From Alloprevotella sp. (GTDB lineage Bacteria > Bacteroidota > Bacteroidia > Bacteroidales > Bacteroidaceae), in contig JABZGM010000126.1 in the NCBI GenBank assembly GCA_015259235.1, positions 1-6,090 on the forward strand: a DNA stretch of 6,090 nucleotides, in the 5' to 3' direction. The notes under the pieces are model-generated. The model worked only from the letters and a program-made list of their open reading frames with translations, was not told the DNA's origin and ran no database searches. Made by a program: the position numbers and the translations under genes. Positions within the stretch are counted from its first letter, which is position 1, and every line of letters begins with the position of its first letter. This document shows positions 1 to 4,236 of this stretch, piece after piece.

Positions 1-1
1 T

Positions 2-94
2 TTGAAATTCGAGGGTGAAAGCGTAACTTTGCATCAATTATTGCTGTCCGGTAAAAGTTTTTCTGATGATAAAAATAAGGCTGAAATCCTATAA
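2..94 (+). CDS. C-terminal end of an unrecognised protein (5' end outside window)
   Basis: An open frame runs from the left edge to TAA at 92-94, giving 30 residues that end in SGKSFSDDKNKAEIL. I do not recognise the family. The codons for LLLSGKSF coincide with the left arm of the inverted repeat at 38-60, and the stop codon lies in the loop of the terminator hairpin. Two readings are possible. It may be the tail of an insertion-sequence transposase whose end is the repeat. Alternatively, it may be an unrelated gene whose C-terminus was replaced by the arm of an inserted small element. The frame is short, so it could also be open by chance. The adjoining terminator makes a real gene end more likely. 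Confidence 0.4.
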   Translation: MKFEGESVTLHQLLLSGKSFSDDKNKAEIL

Positions 95-148
95 GAGGGT
101 TTCAGCCTTATTTTTTTGCCGTGTAAAACTATTACCGGACAGCAATAA
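38..148. repeat. Nested inverted repeat; possible IS end or MITE-like element
   Basis: Bases 38-60 and 126-148 are inverted copies of each other, matching at 22 of 23 positions, with the core TTATTGCTGTCCGGTAA. Between them sits the separate perfect hairpin at 71-115. Long, nearly perfect outer arms around a short AT-rich centre resemble a miniature transposable element, or the terminal part of an insertion sequence. I see no convincing target-site duplication: the flanks share only AA. No transposase is recognisable. The right arm begins 16 bases beyond the stop codon of the cas3 fragment, where a cas operon would normally continue into its next gene. The repeat is directly visible; its mobile nature is inference. 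Confidence 0.6.
71..117. terminator. Bidirectional intrinsic terminator
   Basis: A perfect 16-bp stem is formed by 71-86 and 100-115 with a 13-base loop (87-99). The stem is GC-richer toward the loop (GGCTGAAA paired with TTTCAGCC). Its base is an A-run on the left and a T-run (111-117) on the right, so it has a U-tract when transcribed in either direction. It can end the partial gene at 2-94 on the plus strand and also the cas3 fragment on the minus strand. Convergent genes sharing one hairpin fit this geometry. Confidence 0.85.
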
Positions 149-164
149 AAGAAAGTCTTAAGGT

Positions 165-737
165 TTAACTAATGAGCGGAGCATCAGCATAGGGATTATC
201 CCACCGAACACCAAGAGCAGCATCATATCCATCAAGATCTAATATACAGAGTTCGCGCTGTGTGCCAGGGTCTAACACAATCATTTCCACCCACCCTGCA
301 GCAACCAAAGTATTATATTGACGATGACTCACTCCGATGCGATAAGGCTGAAGTTGTCGCAACACATGACGAGAAAGAAAAGCACGATGATGCTGCAAAC
401 TATCAATGAGCGGTAACAATGATTCATCCTTCAAGATAATTTCTACCTGGTCTTGCTCATCAATGATTTTGAAATCCTTGCTAGCACTTTCAAAATCGAA
501 CTGCCAACTTTCTGCATGATCTGCTCGCCAAAGTCTAGCAGCAATGCCATGTGCATCAAAAGTTTTGATACGTTTGAAGAAACGCTCATAGTATTGTTGA
601 ATATAATCCAAGTGGCTCTCACTATAAGTTGCACCCGCGGCTTGGATTAAATCTTGGGTGGCATAAACCGCCTCTTTGCGATCGCCTTGTAGTTGACCAC
701 CTTCTATAAGATCTACTACAAAAACTTCTCCGCGCTC
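165..737 (-). pseudogene. cas3: Truncated cas3: C-terminal 190 residues only, inverted relative to the main cas3
   Basis: Read on the minus strand from 737 to the TAA at 167-165, this encodes 190 residues starting ERGEVFVVDLIEGGQ. The first 19 residues equal residues 600-618 of the plus-strand Cas3, and bases 734-681 are identical to 6037-6090. It contains only what lies after helicase motif VI: the end of the second RecA-like domain and the C-terminal domain (mid-part LLPLIDSLQHHRAFLSRH, last residues NPYADAPLIS). The Walker A, DEVQ, SAT and HD motifs are all absent. There is no ATG near the 5' end. The frame stays open to 791, preceded by a stop at 794-792, but those 18 codons do not resemble Cas3. 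It is most simply a dead 3' copy of cas3. Alternatively it is the original 3' end, separated from its gene by an inversion. Beyond the 54 shared bases, identification rests on continuity of the frame and on the length it restores (about 789 residues, usual for Cas3). Confidence 0.88.
681..734 (-). repeat. Inverted copy (left member) of a cas3 segment, 54 bp identical
   Basis: The reverse complement of 681-734 is identical to 6037-6090. Homology ends abruptly at 735: one mismatch there, four matching bases, then no alignment better than chance. The true repeat is probably longer, because the right member is cut by the window edge. Perfect identity with no synonymous change over 18 codons points to a recent duplication, gene conversion, or a single sequence represented twice. 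Confidence 0.95.
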
Positions 738-775
738 TGGTAGACTAGTTCTGTAGAGCCAATCAATACGCCTCG

Positions 776-806
776 TTTGGGTTATTTCTGATTACGCATA
801 TTTCTT
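776..806 (+). promoter_or_regulatory. Weak candidate Bacteroidetes-type promoter for the HAD gene
   Basis: TTTG at 776-779 is followed after 19 bases by TATTTCTT at 799-806. The Bacteroidetes pattern is TTTG, 19-21 bases, TAnnTTTG. Spacing and the -33 box fit, but the -7 box misses two positions. Transcription would start around 813, giving a leader of roughly 28 bases. It is listed because no better candidate exists in 735-840, a stretch that otherwise contains nothing recognisable. Confidence 0.25.
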
Positions 807-840
807 ATATAGACAGTTCACTTTAATATACTTATTATAC

Positions 841-1251
841 ATGGTTATAGCCGTAGATTTTGATGGCACAATTGTTGAGCATCGATATCCTGAAATAGGA
901 AAAGAAATTCCCTTTGCTACAGCAACTCTGCGACAATTAATTGCAGATGGTCATGAACTCATTCTTTGGACAGTGCGTGAAGGAGATTTACTTCGCGATG
1001 CGGTGGAGTATTGCCGCAAACGTGGGGTTGTTTTCTTTGCGGTCAATCGTGATTTCGAGGAAGAAGATGGCACAAACAGCGATTTCTCTCGTAAAATCCG
1101 AGCTGATCTTTTCATCGACGACAGAAATGTAGGTGGCTTGCCCTCATGGAGCACGATTTATGCTTTGATTAACAATGGCAAAACCTTGGAGCAGCATCTT
1201 ATTGCCCAAGGTACTCTTCCCAAGCCCAAACGCTGGTGGTGGCCCTTTTAG
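841..1251 (+). CDS. Small HAD-superfamily hydrolase (BT_0820-like phosphatase)
   Basis: This 136-residue cytoplasmic protein belongs to the haloacid dehalogenase superfamily, Mg-dependent phosphatases that form an aspartyl-phosphate intermediate. Motif I is DFDGT at residues 6-10, with D6 the nucleophile and D8 the acid/base. The motif II threonine is T44 in LILWTVREG, the motif III lysine is probably K85, and the metal-binding motif IV is DD at 93-94 in FIDDRN. There is essentially no cap domain, which fits the short single-domain forms common in Bacteroidetes. The C-terminus is unusual: a basic and aromatic tail, KPKRWWWPF. ATG at 841 is chosen because motif I must lie close to the start; no Shine-Dalgarno is seen, as is normal for this phylum. 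The substrate cannot be told from sequence. It lies in the same direction as ponA, 223 bases away, and ponA has its own promoter, so the two are probably independent units. Confidence 0.9.
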   Translation: MVIAVDFDGTIVEHRYPEIGKEIPFATATLRQLIADGHELILWTVREGDLLRDAVEYCRKRGVVFFAVNRDFEEEDGTNSDFSRKIRADLFIDDRNVGGLPSWSTIYALINNGKTLEQHLIAQGTLPKPKRWWWPF

Positions 1252-1316
1252 GCTTCGTACACACATGAATCCTATCTGATTCCTACTTCCTGCCGTTCGT
1301 TCTTTTTCCGTTTTGT

Positions 1317-1347
1317 GGAGAGTGGGAATATTATTTTCTCCCTTTTT
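1317..1347 (+). terminator. Possible weak terminator after the HAD gene
   Basis: GGAGA (1317-1321) can pair with TCTCC (1337-1341) across a 15-base loop, followed by C and then TTTTT (1343-1347). The stem is short and the loop long, so this is only a candidate. No stronger hairpin with a T-run appears between 1252 and 1411. Confidence 0.25.
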
Positions 1348-1411
1348 AGCCTTGTTCTACACACTCTACTTGGAAAATCATTCCTAAAGCAGCAAAAAAA
1401 CACGTTTATCC

Positions 1412-1442
1412 TTTGTTTGTCGTGTGCTTTGCTGTATTTTTG
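1412..1442 (+). promoter_or_regulatory. Bacteroidetes-type promoter of the PBP1A gene
   Basis: TTTG at 1412-1415, a 19-base spacer, and TATTTTTG at 1435-1442 match the Bacteroidetes primary sigma factor consensus (TTTG, 19-21 bases, TAnnTTTG) at every defined position. Transcription is expected to begin around 1448-1451, leaving a leader of about 25 bases before ATG 1475. Because the -7 box lies inside the stretch that an upstream GTG start (1424) would require as coding, this promoter argues for the ATG. Confidence 0.8.
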
Positions 1443-1474
1443 CTGTGTCTAAGCAATACCTTTTACAAATTAAC

Positions 1475-4108
1475 ATGGACTCAAAACCACGAAATATCTT
1501 TCAGCGAATCTTCTCTCCTTTCATTTGGTTAGGAAAGAAGTGCGCGCAGTTCGGACGTTGGTATCGTTCGCTCTATAAGAATGCACCTTGGTGGAAGAAA
1601 GTCGGAGTAGGGTTCTCCTCTTTCGTCTTCTTTATTATCTTCTACTGCTTTGCAGTACAATTCAATTTGTTTTGGCTTTTTGGTAAGTCGCCTTCGCTCG
1701 ACACCATCATGAATCCCAAAACAGCTGCAGCTTCCGAGATTTATAGTGCAGATGGTAAGTTGTTGGGTAAATTCTTTAGCGAGAATCGCACGCCAGTGGC
1801 TTATGATTCTATCGCTCCTAACTTCTTCGATGCATTGATTTCCACAGAAGACGAGCGTTTCTATAGCCACCATGGAGTAGACTTCATGGGGCTCGGTGCT
1901 GCCGTTAAAGATGCCGCAACTGGACACGCACGTGGGGCTTCTACTATTACACAGCAGTTGGTGAAGAATATGTTCCGTGTGCGTACGGAATATTCTACTG
2001 GATTGTTAGGTTATATTCCAGGTATCAAAATGCTCATTATGAAGAGCAAAGAGATGATCATCGCAACGGAATTGGAATGGTTCTGTAGCAAACAAGAAAT
2101 TCTTACCATGTATGCCAATACTGTAGACTTTGGCTCTAACGCGTATGGTATTAAGACGGCTGCGAAGACCTACTTCAACACTACCCCCGCTGAGTTAAAG
2201 ACTGAACAATCAGCTGTGCTTGTGGGATTGCTCAAGGCTACATCCGCTTATAATCCCAAAACGAATCCCAAGAATTCCCTTTCTCGTCGCAATGTTGTTC
2301 TGGAGAACATGTATAATCATGGAAAGTTGTCTGCGGCAGAATTGAGTGACTTGAGAGATAAGCCTATTGAACTCAATTTTAGTGTGGAAACAGCATACGA
2401 CGGTCAAGCTCTTTATTTCCGACAAGCTGTAGCCGATGAAATCAAAAATCTAGACTTGGGATTAGATCCATACAAGGATGGATTGAAAATCTTCACTACT
2501 GTCGACAGCCGCATGCAGAAATATGCCGAGCAAGCTATGCTTGAGCAAATGAAAGTGGTGCAACGCAACTTTGATGCACACTGGGGCAAGCAAGATCCTT
2601 GGGTGAATGAAAAGAATCAGCCGATTCCTGGTTTCTTGCAAGAAAAGCTCAAGCAAACTGATGCTTACAAAATGCTTAGTGTTCGTTATCCTGATGATCC
2701 TCAAAAGGTGATGGAGATTCTCAACACTCCACATAAAGTGAAGCTCTTCAGTTATGCAGGACAAAATCTCAAGATAGAGCGTGAGATGTCTTCTGTAGAC
2801 TCTTTGCGCTATATGTTGCATTTCATGCATGCAGGTTTTGTTGCCATGGAACCTCAAACAGGCGAGGTGAAAGCCTATGTAGGTGATGTTGATTTCAACA
2901 CTTGGCAGCATGACAACGTAAGAGCTACCCACCAACCAGGTTCTACCTTCAAACTCTTTGTTTACGCCACTGCAATGAAACAAGGATGGCTGCCTTCCGA
3001 TGCTCGTCTCAAGGATGATTACATCCAAATGAATGTTGTGGACGAGAATGGTAAGCCTAGCGTGTGGCGTCCCCACAATGCAAATGGTAGATTCTCTGGA
3101 GCTAACATTCCTCTTCGAGCTGCTTTTGCTCAGAGTATCAATACTATTGCTGTAAAACTTGGTCAAGAAGTCGGAATTCCTAACGTAATCAAGACAGCGC
3201 AAGATATGGGTATCAAGAGCAAGCTCAATGATGCTCCCTCATTGCCCCTTGGGGCTAGCGATGTTCATCTCATGGAACTTGTGGGTGCCTATGCTAGTGT
3301 TGCCAATTATGGTGAATATGTGAAGCCTACCATGATTACTCGTATTGTAGACCGCGAGGGTAAAGTTGTGTATGAGGCACGCAAAGAAGTACGCACTGTG
3401 CTCTCTGACAAAGAGGCCTTCTACATGCAGACGCTCCTTGGAGCAGGTATGACAGATGCTGGTGGAACGTCTCAAGCCTTAGCAAGTCAAAACTACATCG
3501 GACAATGGTTCTGGAACAGACGCATTGATGCAGGTGGTAAGACTGGTACTTCTAATTCACATGCCGATGCCTGGTTTGTGGGCGTGACCCCTAACCTCGT
3601 TGGTGGTGCATGGGTAGGTGGTGAATACCGACAGATTCACTTCCGTTCTGGAGCCCTGGGGCAAGGGTCTAAGACAGCACTCCCCATATTCGGTCTGTTC
3701 ATGAAGAAAGTGCTGTCTGATGCGTCACTTGCTCCGAAGTACTTAGCACGCTATCGTATCCCTGAAGGGGTGAATCCTGCTGATTTAGAAGGTCGCTTTG
3801 TATATCAGAGTGCCGATACAACACGGCATGATAGTAGTTCTGTTGATTTATCAGAAGGTATCGGAGAGGCACCCCGCGAGGAACACGGTGATAATACTCC
3901 TCCTCCCCCCGCAGCTGCTCCTCATGAACCTACCGTCCCGAAGGAACCTGTAAATAATACCCCGAATGGTACTGCTGAACTCGTCAAGGATCAGGGTCCA
4001 AAAACAGGGATGAACAAGAATAGTGCAACAATAAAGACTGATCGCACTCAACCTTCTGGCGAGAAGAAGCCCAAGAAGAAAGCAAGTGGCGATGATCTTT
4101 TCAACTAA
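1475..4108 (+). CDS. ponA: Class A penicillin-binding protein 1A (peptidoglycan glycosyltransferase / transpeptidase)
   Basis: This is an 877-residue bifunctional cell-wall synthase that polymerises lipid II into glycan strands and cross-links the peptides on the periplasmic side. A basic cytoplasmic N-terminus is followed by a membrane anchor at about residues 44-70. The GT51 glycosyltransferase domain shows TEDERFY at 124-130 with catalytic Glu125, RGASTITQQLVKN at 153-165, and SKEMIIATELE at 191-201. The transpeptidase domain shows the SxxK motif STFK at 490-493 with nucleophile Ser490, SIN at 554-556, and KTG at 689-691. All catalytic residues are present. Residues from about 785 form a low-complexity tail, first acidic and proline-rich, then Lys-rich, ending KKASGDDLFN. 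The frame is open back to a GTG at 1424, but the promoter at 1412-1442 overlaps that extension, so ATG 1475 is preferred. It appears monocistronic: own promoter in front, strong terminator behind. The symbol ponA (mrcA in enterics) follows family usage. Confidence 0.96.
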   Translation: MDSKPRNIFQRIFSPFIWLGKKCAQFGRWYRSLYKNAPWWKKVGVGFSSFVFFIIFYCFAVQFNLFWLFGKSPSLDTIMNPKTAAASEIYSADGKLLGKFFSENRTPVAYDSIAPNFFDALISTEDERFYSHHGVDFMGLGAAVKDAATGHARGASTITQQLVKNMFRVRTEYSTGLLGYIPGIKMLIMKSKEMIIATELEWFCSKQEILTMYANTVDFGSNAYGIKTAAKTYFNTTPAELKTEQSAVLVGLLKATSAYNPKTNPKNSLSRRNVVLENMYNHGKLSAAELSDLRDKPIELNFSVETAYDGQALYFRQAVADEIKNLDLGLDPYKDGLKIFTTVDSRMQKYAEQAMLEQMKVVQRNFDAHWGKQDPWVNEKNQPIPGFLQEKLKQTDAYKMLSVRYPDDPQKVMEILNTPHKVKLFSYAGQNLKIEREMSSVDSLRYMLHFMHAGFVAMEPQTGEVKAYVGDVDFNTWQHDNVRATHQPGSTFKLFVYATAMKQGWLPSDARLKDDYIQMNVVDENGKPSVWRPHNANGRFSGANIPLRAAFAQSINTIAVKLGQEVGIPNVIKTAQDMGIKSKLNDAPSLPLGASDVHLMELVGAYASVANYGEYVKPTMITRIVDREGKVVYEARKEVRTVLSDKEAFYMQTLLGAGMTDAGGTSQALASQNYIGQWFWNRRIDAGGKTGTSNSHADAWFVGVTPNLVGGAWVGGEYRQIHFRSGALGQGSKTALPIFGLFMKKVLSDASLAPKYLARYRIPEGVNPADLEGRFVYQSADTTRHDSSSVDLSEGIGEAPREEHGDNTPPPPAAAPHEPTVPKEPVNNTPNGTAELVKDQGPKTGMNKNSATIKTDRTQPSGEKKPKKKASGDDLFN

Positions 4109-4180
4109 TTGAAAAAAGACCTTTTCAATACATTTTTGCATGGCATAATCAGATAAGGTCTCGAGTTTTTCTTCACTTAT

Positions 4181-4223
4181 CGTTCCCTTCCTCTGTATGC
4201 AAGAGGAAGGGAATGTAGTTTTT
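4181..4223 (+). terminator. Strong intrinsic terminator between ponA and cas3
   Basis: Bases 4181-4194 pair with 4202-4215 in a 14-bp stem (13 Watson-Crick pairs and one G-U) with a 7-base loop, followed by TAGTTTTT. It lies 73 bases after the ponA stop. A smaller AT-rich 8-bp hairpin (ATTGAAAA at 4108-4115 with TTTTCAAT at 4122-4129) lies directly at the stop codon. The T-run ends only 13 bases before the cas3 ATG, so the hairpin occupies most of the cas3 leader. Read-through, or a promoter I cannot identify, must supply cas3 transcription. Confidence 0.85.
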
Positions 4224-4236
4224 ACCTTAAAGTTAT

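Noticed and set aside
28..158. Target-site duplication flanking the inverted repeat at 38-148
   Set aside because: The flanking bases share only AA, too little to support a duplication.
165..611. Minus-strand 148-codon frame as an independent small gene
   Set aside because: It would need a TTG start in the middle of a longer open frame whose upstream part matches Cas3. It is the tail of the truncated cas3, not a separate gene.
1267..1282. Small hairpin GAATC/GATTC after the HAD gene as a terminator
   Set aside because: The stem has only five base pairs and no T-run follows it.
2462..3202. Long minus-strand open frame (246 codons) inside ponA
   Set aside because: It lies wholly opposite the conserved PBP1A coding sequence, and its translation has no recognisable domain. 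It is best explained as a shadow of the real frame.
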